A stretch of DNA of 64,000 nt from Blasia pusilla (lineage: Eukaryota; Marchantiophyta; Marchantiopsida; Blasiales): NCBI GenBank assembly GCA_050084515.1, contig CM114271.1, positions 56,048,001 through 56,112,000 of the forward strand, in the 5' to 3' direction. The notes under the pieces are model-generated. The model saw nothing but the letters and a program-made list of their open reading frames with translations. It did no database searches and was not told the DNA's origin. Shown here piece by piece: positions 43,885 to 56,463 of this stretch. Position 1 is the stretch's first letter, and every line of letters begins with the position of its first letter. The translations under genes were made by a program, and so were the position numbers.

Positions 43885-46800
43885 TCACACAAGAGTTTCT
43901 TCTTGAGAGTCCAAGATAATTAGGGCGTCATTGGTTTCTCCTATAGCTCCAGGGTGTAATTCACAATCTAATGGAATAGATGAATCAGCAAGGCTATCAA
44001 GCATAATGTCCACTTTTGTCCTCTTTGAGACACTGGCAGACCTGTATGTACTATGAGGTGTGTTGTTTACCAGAGGCCATTGGGAATCTGCGTTTAAGCC
44101 ATGGGACGGGTTCTCATCAACTTGGCTCAATAGAGCCACCAGGTCCAAACTAATACATGCTGACCCTTCCATTTCTGCCTCCATGTTCAAAAACTTAGTT
44201 TTCCTCACTCTGTGGAAGGATTCCACTTGGTGCTCTTCGAAACTCGGCTGAGTTCTAACAGGACCACGAGACCTTCGTTTTAAATGCAAGCGGTCTAGCC
44301 AATTCAGGCGCCTACGCAGGCTACGAATCTGTGATTCATTCCCCACAAACGGCTCAGGAAAGTGTGTGGCAATGTCATTAGCATTACCTTCAACGTGAGT
44401 GTTAGTCTCGACCCTGGCCTTGAGGTTCAAAACTGAATCTAAATCCTTCTGCACTAGTTGAAACAAGTGTTCTAGGAGCATATCTGAGAATGGAACCCCA
44501 AGGGTAGCGTTTAGGCATTTCTCCATGATGTCTCGAACATCCTTGGTGGTGGTTTTTGGTGGCGGATCTCTTCCTGTAGGTTCAGCAAACACATGGTCTT
44601 GTCCTTCATGCCCAATATCTCCATCTTCGTGTTCCTGATCTTCATCATGTAATTCATCCTTGTGTGGCTCTTGCACCAAATTTTCAAACCCACCCACTCT
44701 GCTTCCAAAGCGAGTTCCTAAGCAAGACAACAACTAAACTTCGTGTGGCCCAGAGGAGAAGACATTTTACTGCAGACGGAGTGTGTTAAAAGCAGATTGA
44801 ATTCAGACTTCCTGAAATCTGATGTAAAGACCACTGAATCACGTCAAAGACGGGTATGAAGACAGACTGATGTTTACAAGTGAACCCTTCGTTGCACGAG
44901 GACATGTACAAGCAAAGCATCTCTTGTATAAAGTCGACCACATCATGCCAAACATCTGGCTTTGAAATACTTTTCACCTTCGCACATTTCCTCCCATCTA
45001 CCAAATCAAATGTGACATGATTATCCGGTATGTCATTTGCCCTTTTAATTGCCATGAGCATAACTTTTTGTATGGCATTGTTTCTCACCATGCCTTCTCG
45101 TTTCAAGAAGCCTAGGTACCAGAAGAAATCTTCTATTTCACCAGTGAGCATTTGCACAAGCCATATCAGTTTTCTTGTTGGCTTGGTGGGCATGCTGGAC
45201 GCTAGGTGCATTTTTAGAGTATGGTGCCACCTTTCGATTGCAGCGTTCGTATCTTGGTTGGACCTTGCGTGCTTGCGGTATCCCTTGGCCCAGTTCAAAA
45301 TTTTTGGATGCCAGTAGCTTCCATAGTACTTCACAAAGTGTCGTTCTGATCCAACCCACTTGCGCATGAACTGATAGGAGGCGTCGATGGGATCTGCATT
45401 GGCATATGCAAATTATTTATTAGTCACTGAGCGGTATGTGGAGGAAACCATCCAGGGAAAGAGAAAAGCATGTAAGTGTACTATCAGGGTGGTTGATGAT
45501 ATACCTTCATCACGTGAGAACATTACACCACCCAAGTCTCTGTTCATGTCCGCTTTCGTAATTGGACAACGCACTCGTTGATGCAGATTCTTTAACCAGT
45601 TCTTGCGAACATGCCATAGGCAGAGGTCAATAGGGACACCTGGAAATACATTTCGGATAGCAGATTGTTCCTCTTTCGAGTCATCCACAATGAAGCATGA
45701 AGGCTTCCATTCATTTGCCTCTGTATCTTGCATGCTCGAGTGTATATTCCTCTGTGCCCAGTCCTTGATTTTGGACAAGGTCTCTACCAAATCTTCGTGT
45801 TGATGTCGTTGTAGGATTGCCCATACCAATGGCAGGCCATTCTGGAACTTATCAAAACCCAGCAATGTGAATAATTGATCTTTGTGAACACATAACATAA
45901 TGTTCAGAATAGAAGACAAATGAAAACAGGCACCAGGGTGTAAGTAAGAAAAATCGCACAAAAGGGAATGGTTACCGATGAAGATAAACGCATTGACTCA
46001 CCTATAATGTCCATTGAAAGTAGTGGAAATCACACATTTGAATCATGTATTCTTTGAATACACTTTACACTAAGTTCAAAACATCCAGCATTTCAAACAG
46101 TCCTTAAGTAGGAGCATTTCGGTTCCTGCTCCATGGCTCCATCAATTCTACAATAATGATAGGATCAAGGCCAACTAACCTCGAGGTGTTTGTGCCATGG
46201 GTTGCGTCCATGGAGATGGCCCCCCGTTCCTAGCTCTAAGAGATTCTGGAGCATCCAAGGTGTGGAAAGTACAAGGCAAAAGGACTGGTTCAACTTGGAA
46301 ATAGCCTCCTGTAGTAAATTACATTCGGGATGTGCTTGTACCAGTGATGAATTGCGATGAGCGTCATTGGTTCCGTCATATCCCCCTTCTCGCCTTTTCG
46401 CATAGAATGCTTAATATTTAGTATGTCTTGATGCTTGAGCATGGCGTCCCTACCCCATGCATGTTTCTGATTGGGGTTTTCACATATGTATACGCGAATC
46501 CACCTCCTATGCTCTTTCATGATATTCTTGGGGCTTACATTCACTCGTAACAAGCGCTCTACAAAATCCTGCGAGTGCAAACTTAGTTTCGGGCGACAAT
46601 TGCATTTGCAATATCTGCTGTCTTATCCAAGTCACCATGGCATATCCGACCTTCCTTGTCCACATGGTTTGAATGAAGATGCCTTATCATACAAAAACCA
46701 GCACGATCTAATGGATAGACTACAGCGAAGTGAAATTGGCATCCGCGTCCTTGAGATAGTCCAAGGCGTGTGCTATGGTTTTCTGGCCTGCTACCCTTGC

Positions 46801-47128
46801 CCCCTATACGGCGAATGTTAGGGTCAAAGACCTTGTTGGGCAAAGATGTCCAAACCGAACCCCTACAATCATGCGGTCCATATGCGCACCAATATCGAAT
46901 GGTAAGACTCTTGTGTCCTGATTTATCAGTCTTGCTGATTCGGAAAGTAGTCTGATAATGCGGTCTATATTCTTCACCACGGATGAAGTCATGTACCCTT
47001 TCAGCAGGAATCCATGCCTCCTTTTGGTCACCATACCAAATGAGGTGTTCTCTTAAAAAAGGACTAGGCGGTGGGGTCTGGATAGTATCACATTGTAATG
47101 TAGTGGAATATTTTGTGTATTTCACCAT
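43885..47128 (-). pseudogene. MULE transposase gene of the 13.6-kb element
   Basis: Leftward, starting at ATG 47128 (MVKYTKYS). N-terminal zinc-type segment with WCAYGPHDCRGS (46900-46840) and RGCQFHF ... HLHSNHVD. Then VSPKNIMKEHRRWIRV (46540-46490); ISMDATHGTN with the first catalytic Asp (about 46206); an intron to about 45888; FTLLGFDKFQNGLPLVWAI, FIVDDSKEEQSAI with the second Asp, CLWHVRKNW. An intron from about 45508 to 45374 follows; then FMRKWVGSERHF ... TNAAIERWHHTLK, and a weakened SWIM finger (SSCNEGFTCKH). The final exon (44733-43885) is acidic. Frame changes near 46588, 46325 and 46220 break it. It would recognise the terminal repeats and excise the element. Confidence 0.75.
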
Positions 47129-47199
47129 GGTGACAGAGTGGATAAAGATTTGCGAGGGCTTTGAGAAGCTGCCAATCACAAGAAGAAAAGAAGAACACA

Positions 47200-48130
47200 A
47201 TGAGGTCTGTGTTCGGACATGCAGATTTCCTCCTAATTACCAAAAACACACGAAGCATGCATAGGGATTACTTAGCGATACTTAGTATCATTCATATATC
47301 AGTGAAATCCTAGCAGTGAGGTACATCATGCTTTCAAATACATAAACTCAGGTTTAAGGGAAGACTTCTTCTGATCAAACAAAGGGCAGAACGAGAAACC
47401 AGCTAGGTACAGCATGCTTTCAAATACATAAACTCAGGTTTAAGGGAAGACTACAAAAAACAAATTTGAGGGGTAGAGATACATACCTTTCAAATCATAG
47501 TATAAACCGTACTCAGGTTGAGGTTCAGCTCATTTGCTCTGCGCACCGAACAGATGGGAGCCTTCTTTATCCGTCAAAAGCTCGAAGAAACTCTGGTTTT
47601 ATTTTCTACGTTTAACTAATCCAAACACGAAGCTAATCCAATGCCCGAACGTTTAGGAATCCGAAATCTTCTTAATCCGAAAATGATTCTTAATCACCAC
47701 TAAAATACTATAAAACGTACTCAAGTCAAGTAGAATGTTCAGCTTGGAGCCAAACACATTGGAGCCTTTTTATCCGTCAGACTATGGATTTTTCTTCTAC
47801 GTTTAGCTAATCCAAACACGCAGCTATTCAGATCCAATGCCCGAACATTTTGGAACATCCAATCCCTGATCGACGAAGGCTCTTCTTAATCCGAAAATTG
47901 ATTCTTAATACTCACTCATCCACGCTCATCCAACCTTCCCGAACCTCCCTGTCTGATCCTCGCTAATCCTATCTTCCTCTGAAGCATTCGCTAATCCACA
48001 TGGTAAACCCACCCTAACACGAACAGCGGTACTGATGCATTTGCTAATCCGCATGGTGAACCCACCCTAACACGAAGAGCGGTTCTGAAGCGTTTGCTAA
48101 TCCGCATGGTAAACCGACGACGCTGAATTT
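47200..48130. repeat. Tandem duplications upstream of the transposase gene
   Basis: Three sets: 'catgctttcaaatacataaa' at about 47328 and 47418; a block of about 220 bases with 'ctaatccaaacacg' and 'ccaatgcccgaac' at about 47550-47690 and 47770-47850; and a 60-base unit 'gctaatccgcatggtaaacc' three times at 47990-48115. They lie between the gene start and the right terminal repeat, where the promoter should be. Confidence 0.7.
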
Positions 48131-48239
48131 GTTTTTTCAAAACGGGATGGCGGGAGAGTATGGGTGAGGGGACGGACTGCGATACGGAACGGAATTACGA
48201 ACGGACGGAGTGTGATACGGAACGGAAAACTACACGGAC

Positions 48240-48358
48240 GGAATTTATTCCGTCCGTCCATCCGTCTGGGATCCGTCCGTCCGTCCATCCGAAGCTCCAT
48301 CCGTCCGTCCATCCGAAAGCTCCGTCAGTCCGTCCGTCCATACGTCCGTCCAACCGTC
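48240..48358 (-). repeat. Subterminal (GTCC)n repeat, right side
   Basis: 'ccgtccgtccatccg' units, the reverse complement of the left tract, next to the right terminal repeat. The pair extends the effective inverted repeat to over 200 bases. Confidence 0.9.
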
Positions 48359-48359
48359 C

Positions 48360-48476
48360 TTGAAGGTCGATATCCGCTGCCGGTATTTCCGACCCTAGTT
48401 CCGTGCCGAACCGAGTGCACCTAAGGCCTAATCTACGCGGCCTTAAACGCATGGCCGCGGCCATCTATGGCTTTCG
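48360..48476 (-). repeat. MULE right terminal inverted repeat
   Basis: Reverse complement of 34850-34970, beginning CGAAAGCCATAGATGGCCGC on the minus strand. It ends at 48476, followed by the candidate target duplication AACTGGAC. Confidence 0.85.
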
Positions 48477-48484
48477 AACTGGAC

Positions 48485-49756
48485 TGAAAGCTATGTGGAA
48501 TGGAGCCACAAGTCTGAGGCCATTCCGACCCCAGCATATTCCGCCGTGATTGAAGGAATTTTTGCTACGGCCATGAAAGTTTGCGTAAGTGGCTGAGCAC
48601 GCGACTAGTGGGACAAGCTCGCAAGTGATAAGATATTATCCACGAGGGACCTCATAGTAGGAGATCGGTGGGGTCGGGCCCGTGTAGAAGAAAAGAAAAG
48701 TGGAGTGCGAAATGAGGCAATTGAGCAGAAAAGTGTTGTAGTTACAATGGCGGTAAAAAAGTTTGTTTCGTTGGATGCGCTGAGGAGAAAAGATGCACAT
48801 CTCTCCATCTGTTTTTGTATCTACGGCCACCAACCACGTCGGAGAACGAAATCTTGATTCTTTTCGTTTCTTCTCCTAGCGCCTGGTTCTTCGCTATGGT
48901 TTATGTGCTCACGAGCAATCCGAGCGGCCGATGTCTGCATAGAATGTCGTGGAGTCCTCTCCCTCCATACCCTCCTCCGTATGTGTGGTTCGGCTCCGTT
49001 CACAGCGAGACAGGTCCTGTTCATTTTGCTTTGCCTCACATGTCTGACTGACGATGGAGTCCATGTCCGAAGTCAGCGGTCAAGGAAACCACTGCCCAGT
49101 TCGTTGAAACATCTCGTCGAAACGACAAAAACAGAAGAGGCTAATGATTGCCAGCACCCAAAAGCGTCTAGTTAGTGGAGTGTGGACTCGGGAGTACTTA
49201 GATTCGTTGATGAACGGCTTCAATGCAAAGTGGAAAGAGAAGATCCACAGTTGAGAGAGTGAAAAGCAAAGAAAAAGACTGAATTCATAGGTTAAATCGC
49301 ATATTCTCTTCCCTCAGAGTGAAGCAGCATCACAAAAATTTGGTCGGTGTGCAAGTAATCAAGAAATCTAGGGATCTGCCCAATCAGAAATTTGTGGAGT
49401 CGCTGCACTCTGCTTCCAGGATGAGAAAGCAAATGCAGCAGTTGACTCACACGGCGCTCGGGTTTTGTAGCAAAGATTGAAGCTGCTTCTCTTTCGAAAT
49501 CACTGGCTTCGTTGTAGAACTGGCACTATTTGCGGTTCTGCTCCCTATGCCTATACTTCTCCGGCAGGAAGATGACTTAGGGCCTTGAATTGGGCTTTGG
49601 GGTTCTGGAGCGCGGCGATCGGACCCCCGAGAGCTCGTAGCATTTTATTTGGAGTCGGCCTACAGGTGGACATGGTTTAGGTGAGCATCGGGAGTGGCGC
49701 TGGTGCTATGGACTTGTAAGTTGGGATTCCATCTTCGTTTCGGACGAAGGCCCGAG
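48485..49756. other. Non-coding stretch upstream of the BASS gene
   Basis: Immediately right of the MULE target duplication. Short frames only, none with a recognisable domain. The last few hundred bases probably hold the promoter and leader of the gene starting at 49757; I see no clear TATA box. Confidence 0.4.
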
Positions 49757-52700
49757 ATGGGGGCTCTGCAACTGCTGAGGACAGCCACCGCCGCACAACT
49801 TTTGCGTTCTTCGCCCTTCCACTTCCAGATTCGTGCCTCCGCCCCCGTTCGCGGCATTAAGATCTACATTTCTAACGGAATTCCTCAGCAATGTGGTCAT
49901 CCGAAACTGGGTCGCATATTGAACCAGAGTGACCCTCTGTTTGTGAGACAGGCTGGATGGCACTGGAGAAATGGACTTCATTGCAGGGCAGGTGTTTCCG
50001 GAGATGCCGATTTTTCGTCGAGTGACTCTCCTCAGGCAAGATCTCCTGACCCCCTCGGCTCTTCTTGGACAGTATTTTCGTTCATCTCTCGAACAGCTTA
50101 TTGATCAGACAACCAGGGATTGATACTGTCTGGAAAGACAGACGTCGAGATTACGTAAATTGCCGCAATTGTTTGTTTACTCTACACCTGATTCTACTTC
50201 AAGCCTCTCGCGCACCATCTTAAGAACTAATTAATTTCTGTCGAAGCTGTTTCACAACCTGAGATTAGTCTCTGGCTCTCCCATTCGTCTTTTACCACTT
50301 GACTAAATTTAAAAGTTGTTCCAGAACTAAGGAACTTTGAGTCAAACCGCCGGAGAGATAGAGAAACTCAGAAATCAGCTAATTGCTTCTGCGGAAGGTT
50401 GTATCCCTTGGCCGGCTTGTTGGTAGCTGTGTTTTACCTCCAGAAACTTAAGTTGGCTTTGCTTGAAAGGCTGCATCGATTGTACTGATTTTATTAAAAG
50501 GTACTCAAAGGTCTGTGTCTTGATTCTCAGAGTGTACCAGAAAGCGAAACATCTGAAGGAAAAGAACTGCAGTTTTTTCAAGCAGTCGGAAAATTTGTCG
50601 ACACAAATTTTCTTCCCGTAGGTTGGTGAATCTCTTTGCTGTCGTCACTGAGAGGTGACGAAATTCTGTCGCTGGAACTTCCTGCTACCTCCCAGTGGCT
50701 TTCGGCTGAACCTTTTAATCAGGCAATTTGCTTTCAAAGCAAAGTACCATGCAATATGGCAAGTTTAGATCATGCACTATCTGGAAAAAAAAGCAGTGAT
50801 GTGTGTGCAGTTTCTGAGCACTGAAACATTTTCCCTTTTCCACTTGGCAGCTCTGCTGACCGCAATGCTTCTTGGTTTAGCGTGGCCTGTTCCTGGTCGA
50901 ACTCTTCAGCAATTGGGAATTTCTAAGTGGGTCACAACGACCTTTTTCCTAATTTTTGGTACAGCCTCTCAGAAAACAGTTCATTCTTAAGATTCTTATC
51001 TACTGCATTTTTATCCATGGAAATGTTTGCAAAGTTATTGATGGATGATTTGTCAAAACCCTTTCTTGGCTACTCTTCTTTCTTCTCGCAGGTTTAGCTT
51101 CAGGAAGTGAAGAAATTGAGAAAGCGGCGGCGGCATGGCCAGCTGGACTTTTTGGTTTGGTATTCTCACTTCCTCTAGTACAACACGGATGGTTTATGGG
51201 TATGATGGTGGTATTGACGTTGTAGCATTGATGTAGGGACGCCTTTCTCACTTTGGATACATTGTGCCGTCATTCTTGTAAGAAGCTGGGCATTCAGGTT
51301 CTGGAAGCATCTTGTTGCTAGACGAGCATATACTACAGGATCACTTTCACACACAAGTTCTGGAGAGTTGTCCGGCATCTTGCACAATAGCTGAAAATAG
51401 CAGCTAAAACTGTATATTTCTGCATACCAACTACAATTGGACTTTATTCTTGGTGCTTAGTTCACAGTTTCCGTTTCATAATGATTATCATCACCATGTG
51501 TTTTCTGTCCTACAGCATGATCCAAGTGGAACAGAGAATTCGACAGTCGGAACAATGTATGTGGGGGAAATGAAAATTTACACTGTATCTAGTGAAGGGG
51601 AGTTTGAGATGTGCTTGGCGTTGCCTTGCAGGTCTCCATTCTACTAATTACCCCTCTGGCAGCCATCCCAATCTTGTCACTACCGCTAGCACCCCGAGAG
51701 CTTGCTGCAGGTATATGCTTAATTGTTGATTTTGCGAAAAGAAGAATCTACTTTAGAGCTTTTGGGGACAAGGAAATTGATGGTTCTTGTTTCTCATATT
51801 TGCTCTATTCCCTATCTTGTGAAAAGCATCTCCTTTTTACAACATATTTTGTGGATTTGGGTACTCTGGAACCAGTTGTGCTTGTTGATAATGCTTCAAA
51901 AGTGTCATCATACTGACACTTCAACCATGAACAACCAACTAACCATCTCCATTGCTTCATGGGAGGCTTGTGCAGGGTTAGCAATATTTTCCTGTGTTCC
52001 AACCACCCTTTCCAGTGGTGTTGCTCTGACTCAGGTGCTGTGACATTAGGGATTATTCATTGCAAGACATTATCCCTATCTTCCAATTGAAGTTGTTCAG
52101 GAACTTTTTTGAATCGCTTTGCTGTCACCTCATCTCATCCAGCTCACTGATTTGACAGGTTATACAGACCTCTTTGCCAAATTCACAAATTTCTAGGAAA
52201 TATTGCTATCTTCCATACCTTGTTCCAATCATTATAGTATACTGACGGCAGATTATTAGCCTTCGCTATTCCAGAACAGATTGCTTGGATGACCTGGATT
52301 GATGATTCTAAATGGGTTTGTTTGGACCTTCATGAATATGGAGCAGCTTGCCAAAGCTAATACAGGTTTGGCATTAGGGCTGACAGTATTTTCCAATCTG
52401 ATCAGCACTATCACAGTGAGTTCTTCCATCTTACTTCAAATCTAAAACACATGTGAGAGCTTATGGAAGACACTCATAGAATTAAGTACAATACTATGCT
52501 CACTTGTGACGGAAATTTTGAGTATAGTTCTCTGCTGATGGTTACCAGGCTGTCAATGAATGAGCTAAACACCTGGGTACAACTTGTCAGTGCCAACTCT
52601 GACTTGAAAATATTGATCTTCTTGAACAGTACATTACATGAGCAATGTCTTTCACTCATCCCTCCTGGTCTTGAATACAGTATTGGTCTGCTACTGTACA

Positions 52701-54874
52701 TAGTTTAGATTCTATCATAAGTATTGAAGATATTTGCTTGCTTACAGATGCCGTTCTTTCTGACTGGATTGGTTGGTCAAGGCATTGGTGTTTCCATCCC
52801 ACCTGGACCACTTTTGAAAGCCTTGATCCAAACGCTGCTGCTTCCGCTGCTAATTGGCAAAGTACTCTCACACATCTTTCTATATCTTTTGCTCACTTGG
52901 CTTTTGCCCTTCAAGATTTGCAAACAGGAAACAAAAGTGAGCCCATGGCAGATATGCCCCACAAAATCTTTCCTTCTGGGTTCCAAAGTTAATTTGATGA
53001 AAATACCCTCTTGTAATGGGTGTCGCTAGAAATTCAAGATTCCAATTCTGAATTCTGGAGTATGCTTGTGTTTGTGTTTTGCATTTGGTGTGGACATGTC
53101 ATACATCAGATTCTCCGCGAAATTTTACCGGGTAAAGATGCAACTCGCTCGTCTCCTTTTGTCTCAAGATATTAGTTTTGTTTTGACTCAGCAGCTTTCA
53201 TGTCTGTGTTAACATTGAAACAGTCATGGGTTCTCTTCATAGACCAACTGCCCTTTCTTGGTGAGTTCCTCAGTTATGAAGTTTAGGAAGGGCCACAGTT
53301 TCATTGCAATATCTAGATTCAGAGAAATCTACTTAGAAAAGTTCTCATGGTTAGAATGTTACATGATTCAGATGACTAGCTATTGCTCTGCTTGTTGTAT
53401 TGTGTTTTGGGGTCAGCCACTCTTGTTCCATCCGTCCCCTTGGCCTTGGCCCTTATCGTCATCATCATCCTCTCTTCTATTCTGTTCCTTCATATAGATC
53501 AATGACAAATGAAATTTGCAAGTCAGGTGGAAGTTTGGACAAATTGTGGAATCTATGTCTGATTGACAAGCAAGTAACATTTAAGTGCAAGTTTCTACGA
53601 GCCACAAAGTTCACTTTTCAATGATTACCAACTTAACATTGTTTTGACTTCTGCAGCTATTGGAAAGTTTGTGGATGGAAGAAAGAAAGACCTATCAAAA
53701 CTGACAACCCTCCTCATGAGCCTTGTACGCATTGCAAACCTGATACGTCCATAAGTCAAAATGAGCTTCCAAAATTTGGAAAGTGGCAATATGTTTTCAT
53801 TTCTTTGAATCTTCTGGTGTGATACCCCTCAACTTTTGCTTCAGTAAATTAGGTGTCAACTTCATATTTTCAACCTACTCAGATTGACATTATCCAAAGG
53901 TGTACTTACCAGTAAAAGTCTTGTCTCAAAATGCAGGTGCCATGGATGCAAATTAGCAGCTCGAAAAATATGCTTCTGAAAATTGACTCAACTAACTTGC
54001 TACTTGCAATGGCTGCTGCTGCGTGAGAATCTCTTAAACTGCCTCTGCCTTACAAAAGAAAGTTCTGTTGTGCATATTGTCCCTTAATAGATTTAATGAT
54101 ATCTCCTAAGATTCTCTTCAATTTTTTATAAATCAGAGACCTGGTGCAAATATTGACCTGCTCTCAGAGATACAGTTTCATCCACTTCTTTCCTGATGCA
54201 AGATTCAAAGATGTCTCTTTAGTTAAGTGCAGTTTCACAATGGGACTGTCTTTTGCAGGGTGCTTCATACTGTGTATTTGATAGCCAATGCAGGCTTGAT
54301 GAAAATCTGGCCTGTTCCAGCAAATGCTCAAGGTGTTTTTGATGACTTCAACTCTCGTGCAGTTTTGATTGTGACCAGTGAGGTACATGCTTCACACCCC
54401 TTTAAATTTTTGGTTAGATTTAATGCTTAATCTCAGGTTTCATGTTTTGCCAAGTTTGGTGGCATTGCAAGATATCTTAGTTAAACTAACCCCAAACTTT
54501 TTTCCTGTTCCTGCTGAGGTGTTTGACGTCTCCTCTTTTGCAGAAATCCATCATTGTAGCTGTCACTGTCATCGATAGGCTTGGAGGAGTCTTTGGTAAT
54601 CCAGGTCTGCTGTTGTTACCCTGCGTTGCAGCCCAACTCATTCAGGTAATTAAAAAATAAGAATCAATCCACCATTTTGCCCAGTTTCCTGGCAAGTAAA
54701 CATCTTCATTATCCAGGAATGTTTGCGGAAACTAAGTTGGTCAGTGCACGTTAAAAGTCACAGTACTGAAATGAACTGATGACTTGTTGGTGGCAGGTGA
54801 CAATTGATTCATACATAGTCAACACTTGGCTTCATAATGATGCAGAGAAAAGACTCGGCCGAATTTCTGCTTGA
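49757..54874 (+). CDS. BASS4: BASS4-like plastid sodium/metabolite cotransporter, 14 exons
   Basis: Bile-acid:sodium-symporter-family carrier of plant plastid envelopes. Exons: 49757-50071, 50573-50621, 50851-50958, 51092-51159, 51632-51710, 51976-52034, 52347-52415, 52748-52861, 53110-53131, 53657-53724, 53937-54022, 54259-54382, 54544-54645, 54797-54874. All introns are GT-AG and the sum is 1341 bases (446 residues plus stop), the usual length. The start gives an Arg/Ser/Ala-rich transit-peptide-like head (MGALQLLRTATAAQLLRSS). Hydrophobic helices follow, with NFLPVALLTAML, GLAIFSCVPTTLSSGVALTQ (core motif), VPWMQIS, NPGLLLLPCVAAQLIQ and IVNTWLHN. No defects seen. Substrate in this subgroup is not settled. 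Exons 1 and 2 are the least certain. Confidence 0.88.
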
Positions 54875-56463
54875 AGATGGCTAAGCAAGCGAAACTGATA
54901 CTTGGACATTGTAATATGGTGGAGTTTGTTAAATCTATAAAATCCACGCCTGTTGTACAATTATTTTATTTTCAGGGCATCCATCCTTTTCAGGCTGATT
55001 TGCCAGTATTCATTTTGCAATAGAAAGTTAACTGAAATTCAATCGCCAGGGTGTTGAAGAAATAGATTGAGAGACTTTCCAGTTTATGCAAGCCACTTTG
55101 CCAGCATATGGTTAACAAAAGTTAACCCATTCATTTAGTGCAACAGATGTAAAATTCGGTCCACAGTATAGCCAGAAAGCTGTTCACAGAAGATGACAAA
55201 TGTGGTGGTGACTTATTACATGGCGTAGGAGTATGGTCATGGGTATTTTGCACACTATTTACTAAGTGAAGATCGATTCACGTTTTTTGGAATGAAAGGA
55301 CTCTGATAAATGAAAGGACTCTTTGTAATTGTAGTGTTCTTACTGCACACCATGTTCCCTTTTATCTTGAATTTTACTATTTTCTAGAGAAAAGATTTAT
55401 TTTGGGTCTCGCACAACTACAGCTTCAAGATGCACAATAATCCTTTCTTTTCGTCAGTTTGCTTACACGACCAAGAAGTCAGTTATTTAAAGCAATGAAT
55501 ACCAAGATGAAAACTACCTCCAAACCTTCATAATGCGGAGTAACACGCCAAAGTGTAATAATGAGAATGTGATAAAAGACAATCGGCAACATTAAGTGAA
55601 AAGGAGAATGAGAGGATCATCACTGTGAACGAGAACCAACTTGTAGACACCCTATAATTCACATTTCGGCTTCCCCAGAGACTTCATTGGTTTTATTGGC
55701 ACGATAAAACAGTCCTTGCACGCGTCAGAAATAGGAGAAATCATACCCTTTCAATTGCAAATAAATGTGAAAGGGGAGAACCTGCTAGTTGAGATGACTT
55801 TGTCCATTCAACTGGCAGCTTCCGTCCCAAATAAATGAAAAATAACTGGTTCTCTTTTCCGCCATGAAACAACTTCGTCGAAAATTTCTCTCAACCATAG
55901 ACAAATCGATTTGTCAGAAATTAAACTTCGATTTAAAGAATGGAATACAATATGGCGGGAGAGGTTGACCATGTGTCATCATCAGCCTTTAGAATCTCAT
56001 TATCCTACACAGCCAGATACACATTACTGTACAAGAATAGGTCTACAATTCCGTTCAACTTAGATGCACCGATTGAAACATCACCGGGTGTCTCCCTAAG
56101 CAGCTCAGGCTTCAGTGTCCAGACTCCCGCCACTCCTCTGCGGCAATTATTTGTTCAGGGCTCTGAAATCTACAAAGCCACGCCTTACATTTGAGTGGTC
56201 AATTCAAGACACTTACAAATCTTTGTGAAATGCCAGAAGTCCAGATTGAAATCGAGATTGTGCAACAGGTCTAGGGAAAATATTTTTCTGTTACCTCCAA
56301 ATAATATATCGTTCCCTCCTAGCCCGCTCCTAGTTGTGGCATTTGAAGGGCCAAGCCCATGAGCAGGAGCAGGAAAGACGACTTTTACAATCTACCTCTT
56401 TTGAGTGTTTGTATAATAAGAGGACTGCATATAATGGGGCTAAGAAATTGTGATGAGTGGAAG
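54875..56463. other. Intergenic and 3' flanks of two convergent genes
   Basis: Between the BASS stop (54874) and the TIO stop (56464). A/T-rich with TTATTTTATTTT at 54961-54972; the two genes are convergent, so both 3' untranslated regions lie here. The frame at 55940-56194 has no recognised domain. No repeat seen. Confidence 0.5.

Larger units (their letters stand above)
34850..48476. mobile_element. 13.6-kb Mutator-like element (MULE) with long terminal inverted repeats
   Basis: Left end 34850 (CGAAAGCCATAGAT...) and right end 48476 are inverted repeats of about 120 bases, sharing 'ccgcggccatgcgtttaagg', 'ccgcgtagattaggcctta' and 'ctagggtcggaaataccggc'. Inside each end lies a GGAC/GGATGG repeat tract. 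The flanks AAGTGGAC (34842-34849) and AACTGGAC (48477-48484) match at 7 of 8 bases, consistent with a target duplication. A transposase gene reads leftward from the right end; unidentified genes read rightward from the left. This layout resembles MuDR (mudrA and mudrB convergent). Confidence 0.8.
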
